Assembly (NCBI GenBank): GCA_029964075.1
Contig: CM057140.1
Span: forward strand, 7,334,643 to 7,398,642
Source of the DNA: Patiria pectinifera
Lineage: Eukaryota; Echinodermata; Asteroidea; Valvatida; Asterinidae
Direction: 5' to 3'
DNA length: 64,000 nt
Both the position numbers and the translations under genes were made by a program. Positions 1 through 10,575 of the stretch are shown here, piece by piece. Position 1 is the stretch's first letter; the number at the start of each line of letters is the position of its first letter. Under the pieces are notes generated by a model. The model worked only from the letters and a program-made list of their open reading frames with translations, was not told the origin of the DNA and made no database searches.

Positions 1-32
1 TTTTCGACGTTTGTAAATGTTGTATTTTCCCT
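1..32 (-). repeat. end of a piggyBac-like MITE, cut by the window edge
   Basis: The first 32 bases are the reverse complement of the terminus seen at 22261 and 28230 (AGGGAAAATACAACATTTG), and they abut TTAA at 33-36. Two other copies in this window also sit against TTAA or a one-base variant. The TTAA target suggests piggyBac-type mobilisation. No transposase is visible. Confidence 0.5.
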
Positions 33-36
33 TTAA

Positions 37-1639
37 ATCCCCAGCCGGAGTGGAATACAAAAGAAACTACATGTACACATATTAAAGTACAATGAACCAG
101 AACATAGCAACAATCCAGAACATGTAAATGTTCCAGAACACACACTGTCAATCCTTCGACTCATCTCAAAGCACATAATTTTCCACCATTAAATTATGTA
201 CATTTTGTAACAAAATGCAAAATTATGGCATTACAATTGTAAACTTTGAGTTTATTTAATTTGTTTGAAGTGAAAAAAAAATTCGAAAAAAGGTTTCCAG
301 GTTTTTGTTTTTAGCCTTATTGCAGGCAGCATGTTGGAAAACCCCATCCACTTTCATATCATGCTACCTGTGAGATGCTACCCTCGGCAGGCCAGATGAG
401 CAGACAGATGCTACAATCAATTGCTTGATCTGCAGACCAGAGAACTCGTAATGCTACTAACTGCTACTAAGTCCAGAGAAGCACACCAAACCAAAAATAT
501 ATATATATATTTTTTAATTGGATAGAAAAAGAAAATGGGCTAGTTAGTAGTTACGAATGGGATTCTGGGACATGCAGTGTGTGTGTGATGGTTTTCACTC
601 TTGCCTTTTCTTTCTTTGCTTCTGCCATGCCCTGGTTCTATTTTAGTTAATTGAATTTGCCGCATGAAATTTCAATTGTTAAAACATTTGATTGGTTGAG
701 ACTCGATCACGTGGGGTTGTATTAATAATGTAATATAAAGACCGGCTTTAAAAACAAGTGAATAAATGGCCCATAAACCAGCATTGATCCAGCATCATGC
801 AAGCCAATGATTTGCCAAATATACAACAGTCCTATCGTCGCTTGTAACAAAACAGCGTTCAGTGTGCTTATTAAACCACCATCGTATGAAGACTTACAGT
901 ACGTGTGCATATACAGCACAGTTGCTTTGCGCATGCAGAATAAGTCTTCACACACCATGTTCCTACTGAGGATGTTTACGATAAAAGCGTGGATCTGTGA
1001 TTTATTTCTGTAAACACATCACCAACGGACATATTTACTTTTTAGCTTTTCTAAACCAAAAAACATCTTTGTAATTCTGGACTCGAGGAATATGTAAACG
1101 AAATTCCAGCTTCCTCCATCTGGTAAAAATATTAAAACAAATTGTTGTAATTTGTTTCTGTATGGCAGCAGAAGTTCATACCCTGTGCTTCAGTGCAGTC
1201 GTAATGCAATGAAGATGAATAACAACACATTGAATTGACAGGGTAGCATATCGCATGCATATACTAAAATATGGCTTCTCAACATGACCATAAACAGTCT
1301 GCAAATCTCGCCCAAAGAAAAGTCACAAAATTTAAGCATTGTAAACTGTTGATTTCATTAAGTGTAAGGACCAAGTATTAGCAGCATGAAAATGACCGGG
1401 TGGGGAGACGGCCGCTATTTATGGACAGCACCAAAGGGGATTTCATTCCCTAAATCAGTCACAAACTTTGTAGAGGGGTATATAGATAACTCATTTTGCA
1501 GTTTTTCTGCTTGTTCTGGTAAAATTTGAAACATGAATGAAAAAAATCTAGCTAAGCAAACTCTCTTGGCATAAAATATAAACCTGTCTCTCTGCCTTAA
1601 AAAAAAGAAGAAGAAAACTCACAATAAAACTTGCATATT
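37..1639. other. non-genic AT-rich DNA
   Basis: Only short open frames occur here, including an overlapping pair on opposite strands at 722-1013, with no recognisable domain, splice pattern or composition change. A short (TA)n run lies near 497-510. I see no gene and no clear repeat family. Confidence 0.5.
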
Positions 1640-2354
1640 GCATATAAAAACAAAGTGCCAAAATGACTAGGTAAAATTAGCCTCCTCCTCTCCCCAGCCC
1701 AAACAAAAACAGCGTGTGGTTCCATTCTTCAGCCATGTTATACATTCTCGTGTAAATGGTTAGACGAACGGAATATGTTCAGGAAAATAATGTTGTAAAT
1801 CATTTTGGGTGTGTGCAAAATTGGCTTTTATGTTAATGCAACAAGGCCTGACCATCTTTTTACGTGAACACTATTTCAATTTTTTTTTAATGTTCTACTA
1901 CACTCAGCATCCCTATTGTAGCGGAAAGTGTAGGGACTTATAGCTAGTTTATTTACTACGTCATTCCTATTGCAATAACGTAAATTCACTGTGTGTTGGT
2001 GACTGGGCGGAGCGTAAGAGCCCAGTGGCTGCATGCACGTACGCTACTGGTTGCCTAAGGCCCATAGGTTTAGTACATGCATATGTGTTTGTACGGCGTA
2101 TGCTTGTTCACGTGAGGGCTATTCATGTGATCGCGTGGAGGAGTTGTGCTGTGGACGGTAAGGTCGTGTATTGCTCGCGCTCTGTGTTTTGGGTAATGCT
2201 GACGCGCACTGTGTAAATTGCACTGGTCCTGACTGTGCTGAAGTTGCGCTGTGTGATGCTGACGCGCAACCGTACTAGTGAATGTACTGTATGATTGCTG
2301 ACGCTAGCTTGCATGACGCTAGCTTGCATAAAGCGTAAATCAGGTTACGGCTGA

Positions 2355-2578
2355 CAGCGTGTATTTCTTACATTGGCGTGCATTACTTACATTGGCGTGT
2401 GTTATTTACATTGGCGTACACTACTTACATTGGCATACGTTGTTTACATTGGTGTGTTATTTACATGAGCGTACATTGTTTACATTATTGTACGTTGCTG
2501 ACTTAGTGTGCACTGTTTACATAGGTGTACATTGTTGACTTAGTGTACATTGTTTACTTGGTGTACATTGTTTACTTA
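2355..2578. repeat. minisatellite, left part
   Basis: Degenerate tandem units of ~18-22 bp of the form TTTACATTGGCGTACATTG run up to the MITE. The same array resumes at 3715, so the two blocks were one array before the insertion. The array lies wholly within the solo LTR. Confidence 0.75.
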
Positions 2579-3714
2579 GACCCCGTTCCCACTTGATCCA
2601 CCAATTGGGGGATCTGATCCACCTTTTGCCAAATTGCCGGATCAGATCCCCCAATTGGTGGATCAGATCCGGCAATTGTGTGTAGTGGGAACGCTAACCG
2701 TTATAAGGTGGATCAGGATCAGATCCACCTTTTCTGATCCACCTCTGGACCAGGATACAGATCCCCCAATTGGTGGATCAGATCCGGCAATTGCCGGATC
2801 ACGATCAGATGGGAACGCAAAAGGTGGATCTGATCCGGCAATTTGACCTGTTAACATCCGCCCGGTGCACGAGTGGCGCGAAAATGTTGCGGTCTCATGA
2901 ACGAAGAAACACGCTTTCAGGCGTGTAGCTCATGTGAACATTTCCAGCGTATACAACATGCACAATAAACAACCGCTGAACTACGGGCTAGCACCGTGCA
3001 TGCAAAAGCGCACGTGGTATCCTAAAACTACACGTACTATAGGCCTTATTTTTGTTGCGTGTTCGTCCATTACTAAACCTTTTTCATTCCTGAAATTTTA
3101 CTTATTTTTCCATCCATAAATGACTCTGAGTCCGCACTCACCAAAAAACTTCACTTTGGCACAGAATCATGGAAAAGCTTACGAGTATGCGATGAGAATA
3201 GTGCCGATAACGCGGTACGTACGTACGGAGGTGACAAATCTGAAGTATTGATTATAGAAAATTGGAAAATGATGTCGTATACATCATGTGACCGTTTCTA
3301 ACCAATGAGAAGCTTCAGAACCAGGGAATCCCTTATCGATGCATTGGTTTCTGCCGTGATGTCACACAATGAGCGGCTCTGTTGGATTTCACCTGTTAAT
3401 TTATGCACGCACGGATCCTCTACGGATCCGTGATTTATGTTGGTAAATTCGCGTAATTTTTGTCTGTGAATTCTGATAGTGCTGTTTGAAAACTGACGCA
3501 TGCTGGCCTAGCATGCAACCATGCAACAATGGCACTCCCACAGAGCGCGCGTAATTCCGAACTCGGTGACCTTTCGGACCCAACATTTCCGTACGAAAAG
3601 GTGGATCAAGCATAAGTGGGAACGCGACTTGCGGTTTCGTTGCGGTAAGATAACGATCACACCAAAATGCCGGATCTTGATCCACCTTTTTCCAATTCAA
3701 GTGGGAACGCGGTG
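2579..3714. mobile_element. PIF/Harbinger-like MITE, 1136 bp
   Basis: The ends are inverted repeats (left GACCCCGTTCCCACTTGA; right, reversed, CACCGCGTTCCCACTTGA) and the element is flanked by TTA at 2576-2578 and 3715-3717. A 3-bp TTA/TAA duplication is characteristic of PIF/Harbinger. The subterminal regions (2590-2850 and 3597-3705) are crowded with direct and inverted GATCCACC and GATCCGGCAATTG motifs. No transposase frame is present, so it is non-autonomous. It landed within a minisatellite unit, which makes the empty site easy to read. Confidence 0.7.
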
Positions 3715-3895
3715 TTAGTGTACATTGTTGACTTAGCCGTGCATTGTTTACTTAGCCGTGCATTGTTTACATTAGTGTACATTGTTGACTTAGTGTACGT
3801 TGTTGACTTAGTCGTATATTGTTTACATTAGTATACATTGTTGACTTAGTCATGCATTGTTTACATTGGGCGCATTGTTCAAGCTGTGCGCGTTG
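3715..3895. repeat. minisatellite, right part
   Basis: Continuation of the array at 2355-2578, units of ~20 bp such as GTGTACATTGTTGACTTA, ending in unique sequence near 3895. Confidence 0.7.
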
Positions 3896-4432
3896 CTGCT
3901 TAGTTGAGCTGTCACTTAACTCCCAAGTGTAATTAAGTGACCCTGATAATTAACAACCTCATTAAGACTCAATCACTACTGGATATTTCTTGATTATTGT
4001 ATAATAAATTACGATTATATTTGTTGTGCCGACATTCCTGTGGTCCAGGTGGATTTGCTGTTGGTTAATTGTGCAATTAACAGAGGGTAATCACAATCAT
4101 CATAATCGGCGGTATATTTCCTCCAAAATGGACCTGCTCCCTCTGCCTTGAGGTCGCTCTGAGTGGTCTCTCGTCTTGGGAAAGCTTGCGTTCAAGGAAG
4201 ATCAGCTACACTCTAATAGGTGTCAGACTTGGTCCCAACAAACTTAGGTTTGGCCCAGGGAGATCCCCGCCACACTATATTTGATTTTTACACTTGTTTA
4301 GATTCAAAAACAAAATGTAACTGCAAAAATTATGATGTCTCTGTTTTATACTTCTTACACACTTAGGCTTAAAGCTGACTGTAGTGAAACTCTGTTGAGC
4401 AAAGAGAAAGCATGTGGCACTATCCGGTTTGT

Positions 4433-4600
4433 AAGTGTGACGTCATCTCAACTTAGTCATGATGGTGTAGCATGGCACCAATGGAACCGGAAGTTAACAC
4501 AACTTGAGTGATTATCCAATGGGCGCTCGTAGTCAGTGGTGCGTGCGCGTGTATGACGAAGTCACTTACGAACCGGATATGGGAAGGAGGTACATGTACA
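4433..4600. repeat. dispersed repeat, shared with 12430-12585
   Basis: This segment and 12430-12585 are alignable along ~155 bp, including GGAACCGGAAGTTAAC, TCCAATGGGCGCT and a GTGCG-rich stretch followed by AACGAACCGG-like sequence. It lies just upstream of a P-like exon end, so it may be the 5' part of the same mobile sequence. Function unknown. Confidence 0.55.
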
Positions 4601-4716
4601 TCGCCACAACCACACCGCCCTTCTACTCACCAACAGTCTACACATATGTATGGGAGCCTCTCCCGGCTGCCGTTTCTGAGAAGAAGAAGTGTACATCTGG
4701 AGATGAGACCTTTCAG
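4504..4716 (+). pseudogene. possible 5' exon of the P-like copy
   Basis: A + strand frame is open from 4504 and ends in ...KKKCTSGDETFQ at 4716, directly followed by GTGAGG, a strong donor. The last ~30 bp are conserved in every unit of the 42.4-64 kb array on its minus strand, but there the donor is TTGAGG. In the array this exon would start after an AG at a different place, because the upstream sequence differs. The protein matches no domain I know. Its orientation agrees with the transposase exon at 8672-8881. It may be an exon of the old transposon or of a captured host gene; confidence in its coding role is low. Confidence 0.35.
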
Positions 4717-4960
4717 GTGAGGGATTATTTGTTTAGTTTTTGCAAGTTATTGATTCTATTGAATAGTTGGGGAGATTTGGACTTGACAAGTGTTGTGATG
4801 GTAGAAGGTTTTATTTGCAGATCAGTACCATTTCCATGATTTTCAGTGAAAGGGACTGATGCAGTAGTATTTTAAACACAACCGGTTTGCACAAATTGCA
4901 AAGGGCAGGGCATGTTTCTATTTTATTTATTTTTATTTTATTTATTTCTGGTAATGAAAC

Positions 4961-5404
4961 TGTAGTAATTCGTGTTTTCTCCCGAAATGAGTTCTACTAC
5001 TGTTTATCAAGCCTCGTGTCTGTTCTTACAAGTCGTGAAAAACGGCACACAAAATGTTGGTTGTTTACAAGTTTTAATGCTCTCAAAACTCACAAGTTCG
5101 TCATGCACCTGCTATCCAATGATTAACAAACTTCTGGAATGTCAGTAGGCTTAAGCACATATCAATTGACTGAATAAAACTTGGTTGAGGAAACTTTCAA
5201 CGTTGGAATAAGACTTGCACAAAGCAGAATCAAAACGATAAGTGAGAGGTCACCAACATGTCACACTGCGCAAACGCAGCACAGTGAGAGTGAACTCCGG
5301 TGCCTATGGCAACCAAAACTTATTAACATAGTTATTTGTATGGAACGCCTGTTGGAGGGAAAAGTACAAACAATTAATTATATACACATGTACATGTCAC
5401 TACA
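4961..5404 (-). repeat. 3' LTR of the Ty3/Gypsy element
   Basis: 444 bp, TG...CA ends, about 99% like the partner LTR at 7874-8317 by eye. The purine-rich tract lies just inside it at about 5405-5420 when read on the minus strand. Confidence 0.88.
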
Positions 5405-5469
5405 GTAGCTCCCCTCTAGATTGTAAGAGAAAAATGAAACAATCGATACAAGCAGTTGATAATAACAGT

Positions 5470-6830
5470 CAGTGACAGTCGAATTGTTCATATTTGGCTG
5501 GCCAGTGAACTCGTCGACCAGCTCTGGTGGCTCGTTGTGGAGGAGATGGCGTCTCTGGCGATGGGGGTTGTGAAACCGGCAAAACAGTTCTTGCGGGCGT
5601 GTTCTCGCGAATCTGTTGGGAATGCGCGTTTGTCCAGTCCTCATCAAGATACGCCACTTTCAGACGATCCTTAGCAACCGCATCTCGTCTGCCGTTGAGG
5701 TCCAAAACAAAGTATTTGCTGGCGCGCTTGATGATGCGAAATGGTCCATCATACGGAGGTTGTAGGGGTTTTCTCACTGCATCATGCCGAACAAAAACGT
5801 GTGTGCACTTGTCTAGGTCAGCTGGAATGTGTGATTGTCGCTGTTGTGGCCTGGGCGGAGTGGGACGAATGTCCTGCATGTGACCACGCAGCCTGTGAAC
5901 ATACACACTGGGGTCGAGCTCAGCATGATCATTGTTAGGCACAATAAACTCACCAGGCAGCCTGACTGTGGTACCGAACACCATTTCTGCTGGAGAGAAA
6001 CCGATATCTGACTTGATAGCGGCTCTGCTGCCTAACAGGACGAGGGGAAGAGATTCCGTCCAACGGTATTTGATGGTAGGCGCGCACCAAATCAATCTTG
6101 GAGAACAGCGTGCACCCGTGAAGGTTGGAGGAAAAATCCTGCAGGTGTGGAATTGGGTAGCAGTCCGGAATGGTGTTCTTGTTGAGGGCGCGGTAATCAC
6201 CACACGGACGCCAATCCCCGGGAGTTGACTTAGGCACCATGTGCAACGGAGAGAACCATTCGCTACTGGAAGGGCGAACAATTCCAAGGCTAAGCATATG
6301 GTCAAACTCAGCCTTGGCAAGTGGTAGTCTGTCCAGGGCAAGTCGACGGGGTCTAGCCGCAACCGGGGGGGCCATGAGTTTCGATGTGGTGCGTGATGTT
6401 GTGCCGTACCTCCGTTTGCTTATACACAGGACGCACTACATCAGGATACCGGCTAAGAAGCTCGTCGTATTGTGATGAAGTTGCATTCACAAACATGGGG
6501 CTCGCGGACAGGGTACCAGACATTATTCCTTGTATGGCAAGACTAGTTATGGAATCGACAAGCCGCTGGTTCTTTACATCGACTAGTAGGTTGAACTGCC
6601 AAAGAAAATCAGCTCCAATAATAGGGGTTGGCAAGTCGGCAACAATAAAAACCCAACGGAATACTCGGCGAAGTCCCAAATCTAAAGTCAGAGACTTCTC
6701 GCCGTAAGTTACAATAGGTGAGTGATTGACCGCTTGTAGCTGTATAGAAGTAGGTTGAGCTCGTGACTTGTGACTGCGTGGCAAAACACTCACCTCAGCG
6801 CCGGTGTCAACTAGGAAACGAGTGCCTGTG
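5470..6830 (-). pseudogene. pol remains: protease, partial RT, partial integrase
   Basis: Protease with DTGA lies near 6800-6811. Reverse-transcriptase N-terminal motifs ([40 protein letters not shown]) lie near 6000-6370, and an integrase C-terminal stretch with [10 protein letters not shown] and PYDGPFRI lies about 5470-6000. All are standard Ty3/Gypsy pol parts in the standard order. As a unit it is incomplete and broken; it is treated here as a fossil. Confidence 0.82.
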
Positions 6831-6945
6831 GTCTTGTCAGTTACATGGAAGAGGCAACTTGTTGTATCGCTGCCAGACCGACCTGTCGCCGCTAGTCGTT
6901 GGCTTGGCCTTTTTCCTGGTTCCGCTGTGGTTCTGTGCGTCGCAA

Positions 6946-7830
6946 ACAAGGACTGGTGCATTTTCGTGCATTAGTTCCGTACTTCCAATGATACCAGCAT
7001 TGGCGGTCGCCGGATGGCTGGTTATCCGCAGAAGGGGTTGGACTACGTTGTCTGGGTCGACTGCGGGAGGAAGAGCGGGGACGGCCTTGTCGCTGCATGC
7101 CCTGTAGCTGAAAAGTCAAGGCCTGCACTTGCCGAGTCAGGTCATCAACCTTTGCGTGCAGAGTGAGTACCTCAGGGGAGGCGTGTCGTTGCGGGGGGTG
7201 GAGGGTTGGTGAAGAAACCATGGAAATTTGCGATGCCGGCGTAGAGTGGGCAGACACCTCAACAATTTTGTCAGCCAAATCTGCCAGTGCTCCAATTCCC
7301 ACAGTGTCCGCTGTGGAGGCCAAAATGGACTGGACGGTGTGGGGAAGTCGCTGTACAAACAACTGCTTCAAAATCTTCTCCTCCAGCTTGTTGTCCCCCA
7401 AAAGCTGGTGCATGCGCCGCAACAACTGCGAGGACTTGCGATCTCCCAATTCCTCTGAAGTAAGCAGCTGGTGTAATCGTTTCTGCTCAGAAGCTGAAGT
7501 GCGGCGAATGAGTTCAGATTTCAGCTTATCGGAGCAGTCCGTGGATGGGGGTGTAATCAGGATATCCCGCACCTCTTGTGCGACCTCCGGTTGCAAAGAT
7601 CCGATAACGTAGGCAAAACGAGTCTCCTGGGTAGTGATATGGCGGATGACAAACTGAGCCTCCACCTGGGTAAACCACAGGATTGGGTCGTTAAGCCAAA
7701 ATGGAGGGAGTTTGAGGCTTACTGCAGCTTGCATCGGCATGACAGGCGGTTGAAATGGGTTAGAGGGAGGTGGAGTTGGAGTTGGAGGTGGTGTACCCTT
7801 TGTCCCATCAGGTTTAACTTCCACAGACAT
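6946..7830 (-). pseudogene. gag region with CHCC motif
   Basis: A gag-like reading region starts near the 5' LTR. It has a proline-rich N-terminus, a capsid-like middle (LPPFWLNDPILWFTQVEAQF), a basic SR-rich tail, and a C-terminal CHCC motif CWYHWKYGTNARKCTSPC at about 6946-6999. The motif type is known from CsRn1 elements. Part of a broken element. Confidence 0.8.
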
Positions 7831-7873
7831 GGCTTGTGCAGAAGGTTACAATTGTTCAAAACAGGGTCACCAG

Positions 7874-8317
7874 TGTAGTAATTCGTGTTTTCTCCCGAAA
7901 TGAGTTCTACTACTGTTTATCAAGCCTCGTGTCTGTTCTTACAAGTCGTGAAAAACGGCACACAAAATGTTGGTTGTTTACAAGTTTTAATGCTCTCAAA
8001 ACTCACAAGTTCGTCATGCACCTGCTGTCCAATGATTAACAAACTTCTGGAATGTCAGTAGGCTTAAGCACATATCAATTGACTGAATAAAACTTGGTTG
8101 AGGAAACTTTCAACGTTGGAATAAGACTTGCACAAAGCAGAATCAAAACGATAAGTGAGAGGTCACCAACATGTCACACTTCGCAAACGCAGCACAGCGA
8201 GAGTGAACTCCGGTGCCTATGGCAACCAAAACTTATTAACATAGTTATTTGTATGGAACGCCTGTTGGAGCGAAAAGTACAAACAATTAATTATATACAC
8301 ATGTACATGCCACTACA
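7874..8317 (-). repeat. 5' LTR of the Ty3/Gypsy element
   Basis: 444 bp. Just inside it (about 7853-7872, minus strand) is the primer site TGGTGACCC, followed by sequence compatible with the 3' part of tRNA-Trp. This LTR should hold the element's promoter. Confidence 0.88.
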
Positions 8318-8436
8318 AAACCAAGGATTCCTCAAAAGTGCCCTAGGCACTGTAGCCCGAAAGCCTGACAAAACCTGTGGAGAGAAGACAATGAGAAGAT
8401 ATTACAGTTTTAGAGGTGGGAGGAAAAGCCCAGAAG

Positions 8437-8590
8437 AATATTTTGGGAAAAACCCATGGAATTAGGTAGGGACTGAAAACCCAATCCACATAATGGCCCA
8501 GGCGTGATTCGAACCCGGGTCACAGCGATGAAAGGCAAGGAAAGTACCGCTTCGCCAATCTGATTCTCCAATCTGCTGAATATCAATGAA
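8437..8590 (-). mobile_element. tRNA-derived SINE inside the P-like copy
   Basis: Reading the minus strand, an A-box-like TGGCGAAGCGGT and a B box GGTTCGAATCA are followed by a GGTTTTC...CCTCCCACCTCT tail region. The same SINE sits at the same place in every unit of the 42.4-64 kb array, so it was inserted before the two loci separated. Confidence 0.7.
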
Positions 8591-8671
8591 ACGTCAATGA
8601 AGCCATCTTAGTATTCAATCAATAATCCACATGATCCACTTTAACGATATCTGCTGTTGTTCAAGTTCAAG

Positions 8672-8881
8672 CCTAACTTTAACTATCCTGCACATCCAGG
8701 CACATCAGTCTATGTGTTTCTTGATCCATCTCATATGATCAAGCTCACCAAGGAACCTCCTGCACAAGTTTAAGGCAGTGAAGTGGCCTGACCAAGGAGT
8801 CATCCAGTGGGAAATGCCGGAGCGTCTTAACAACCTTCAAGCAACTCAACAACTTCAACTGGCTAACAAAGTCACCAAGAG
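8672..8881 (+). pseudogene. P-element (THAP9-like) transposase exon, frameshifted
   Basis: The + strand reads GTSVYVFLDPSHMIKLT, then, after a one-base shift, RNLLHKFKAVKWPDQ, QWEMPERLNNLQ and QLQLANKVTKR. P-element and THAP9 transposases have the block D-x-x-H-M-x-K-L-x-R-N followed by a W-containing segment and LANKLTKR, so family assignment is solid. The exon ends at 8881 before GTGAGT. The extra A that shifts the frame (CTCACCAAGGAACCTC) is also in all array copies, so it predates the amplification. The upstream ~170 bp of the exon found in the array are missing here. Non-functional. Confidence 0.75.
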
Positions 8882-9275
8882 GTGAGTTGATTATGCAAGT
8901 ATTTCTTATGCACACACATAATATGAGAAAGCTGTATTATCGGTAAGGAAGTTGTTTTGTTTATAAAAAGTATATAAGGTTGCTTCTAAAAATAAGTGAG
9001 TGCAAGTAATTATTTATGTTCCCCATTTGGTGAAAAAAAGGTTAAAAGCCTAGTATGCACTTCCCATACCAGTGTTTTAGATTTTAGAATGAAAATAATG
9101 CAGTAGCGAAAAACACCTACTTTAGCAGTCCAAGAAAATGGAGACAATGACTTAGATTTGTCCTTAAAAAGCCCGTCTATCGATATGGCATACTTAAAGT
9201 TTCCTTAAAGGAGTGTTAATCCAGGCTTGCAGTAACAAAAATCTGAAAATTATATTTGTATTCATTTTTTTTTAC

Positions 9276-9470
9276 CTGACCCACTTAGCAATGACAAGCA
9301 AAAATCTTAATGAGTCATTAATCGGCAAATGAATGTCATCAAGGTTCCAACTTATGAATATCTGATTGGTATAAGTGAAGTGACCTAACTGGGCATGTTG
9401 GACAAGCTTCAGCAGGTTTTGATGGTCATCATGGCAGCCGCAGGTACAAGCTTCTGGTGTGCGACCTTGT
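9276..9470 (-). other. candidate exon, opposite strand to the transposase exon
   Basis: On the minus strand an AG at 9471-9472 precedes a 195-bp stretch open in one frame, with EACTCGCHDDHQNLLKLV, QHAQLGHFTYTNQIFISWN and LPINDSLRFLLVIAKWVR, followed by CAG|GTAAAA. The array units keep the 3' two thirds of it with few amino-acid changes and the donor (GTGAAA). I do not recognise the protein. The opposite orientation to the P-like exon is odd: either it belongs to another gene trapped in the unit, or the open frame is chance. Confidence 0.3.
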
Positions 9471-9480
9471 CTTGCAAAAT

Positions 9481-10268
9481 ACAAAAAAAAATGCACAAAA
9501 GTAACTATATCATAACAAATCATCCTCCTTACCCTTACATAAAAATAGAACCACTTTTGAAAATTCATCTTTATTATATGTTTAGGCCCTTACAATACAC
9601 CATTTTTGTTTTCCCTCAACAAAGTCTTGGGAGGCACTAACGAGTCCTAAATTTTTTACGACTGTAGACCCTTTTGTATCTTAAAGTTTAGGTTAAGTTT
9701 TTGAAGAAAATGTATAACTTCTACGTGCTTTCATGGATTTTGATAAAACTTAGATGCGGTGACTCCCATATCTAGGGATTGACCGCAAAAAATGGCGACA
9801 CATGTGATCTGCGGATCACTTGTATATCTGATGAGACAATCTTGGGCAACTTTATACTCTTTGTGCAGTATCGCTCAAAAAAAATGGTGATTTTCACAAA
9901 AACCGTAGCGTATTTTTCATATTTTTTTCCTGTTTGTTTTTAGTAATAACATGCTGTTAATAATAACAAATTTAGGAAGAATTTCTTAACCTAGCACATT
10001 TTTACTACCAAAATCATAGTTCCCACTTCCCCATGCCACAAATTCAGATCTTGTGTGCCATTTGAATTACGGGAACAAATGAAAACAAATTGGGAGTTCA
10101 CAATTTGTAAACGACACAGACTGCCTTTTCGCAGCCTCCTCTGCTCTAAGTGGTATTATTTGGGGTACAATTTTGTAGGTAAAATCATTGTCATTTTGGC
10201 AAATTCATGTATATTGCCAGAATAAATCTGAGTCTATGTAATAGACCATGGCGAATGTCTATCACATT
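9481..10268. other. non-genic AT-rich DNA
   Basis: No open frame with recognisable content and no clear TIR or LTR structure. Confidence 0.4.
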
Positions 10269-10575
10269 TGAACAGATTCGCTGATTAATTAGGTTAGGGT
10301 TGCTTGGTTGGATTGTGCGTAAAGCGCTCGCCTCTCACCAAGGTGACCACGGTTCGAATCCTGGTCATGGATCACATGTGAGTAGAGTTGTGCTTTGGTT
10401 CTTTCCACGAGGGTTTTTCTCCGGGCCCTCTGGTTTTCCTCCCTCCGGAAAAATCAAACACTTTTGATCTCTGGCTGTGCTCCGTGGTCATATATGGGTC
10501 GATGTGGCCGGCAGCCATAGGTGCCTAAACGTGCCAGCGGCCCGACCACGTTGTAGCCACGTCTTTCGCAATTCA
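10269..10575 (+). mobile_element. tRNA-derived SINE
   Basis: A tRNA-related head (A-box-like around 10297-10320, B box GGTTCGAATCC near 10352) is followed by the body GGGTTTTTCTCCGGGCCCTCTGG and TTTTCCTCCCTCC, a core like that of several animal SINE families. It ends near 10575. It differs from the SINE in the P-like unit, though the TTTTC...CTCC tail region is similar. Confidence 0.7.

Larger units (their letters stand above)
1917..4274. mobile_element. solo LTR (fossil), enlarged by a nested MITE
   Basis: The segment starts TGTAGCGG and ends CCGCCACA, giving TG...CA ends, and is flanked by the 4-bp duplication CTAT at 1913-1916 and 4275-4278. Without the nested MITE and its 3-bp duplication it is about 1.2 kb. 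No internal coding region accompanies it, as expected when LTR-LTR recombination leaves one LTR. It interrupts the P-like copy exactly where the array unit is continuous. Family is probably Ty3/Gypsy by size and 4-bp target, but this is inference. It is older than the MITE inside it. Confidence 0.6.
4961..8317 (-). mobile_element. Ty3/Gypsy LTR retrotransposon, CsRn1-like clade (fossil, broken)
   Basis: Two 444-bp LTRs (TGTAG...CTACA) bound a 3.36 kb element flanked by AAAC at 4957-4960 and 8318-8321. Parts seen on the minus strand in order are gag with a C-X2-H-X9-C-X3-C (CHCC) motif, an aspartic protease with VDTGAEVSVLP, the N-terminal part of a reverse transcriptase, and the C-terminal part of an integrase. 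The CHCC gag motif and a primer site starting TGGTGACCC, which fits tRNA-Trp, are both known marks of the CsRn1 clade. A purine tract AGAGGGGAG adjoins the 3' LTR. The element is much shorter than the ~5 kb usual for the family and is broken, with several (perhaps three to five) breaks. The LTRs differ at only about five sites by eye, so insertion was recent. Confidence 0.88.
1640..9480 (+). mobile_element. dispersed P-element-like (THAP9-type) copy, split by later insertions
   Basis: Three blocks, 1640-1912, about 4680-4960 and 8322-9480, align in order with the reverse complement of the ~1815 bp unit of the 42.4-64 kb array. Between them lie a solo LTR (1917-4274) and a Ty3/Gypsy element (4961-8317), both with target duplications; 4279-4680 has no counterpart in the array. 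The + strand of 8672-8881 encodes a P-transposase segment with the DPSHMIKL motif, followed by a good splice donor. An exon end at 4716 also keeps a GT donor. Sequence homologous to the array stops near 1640 and 9480, but similarity to the parent element may go further. Relative to the array this copy lacks ~170 bp at the start of the transposase exon. It is not functional, given a frameshift in that exon. It is the older, unamplified relative of the array unit. Confidence 0.65.

Noticed and set aside
722-1013. Overlapping 78- and 68-codon frames on opposite strands
   Set aside because: Antisense pair without any recognisable domain in repeat-poor AT-rich DNA; expected by chance.
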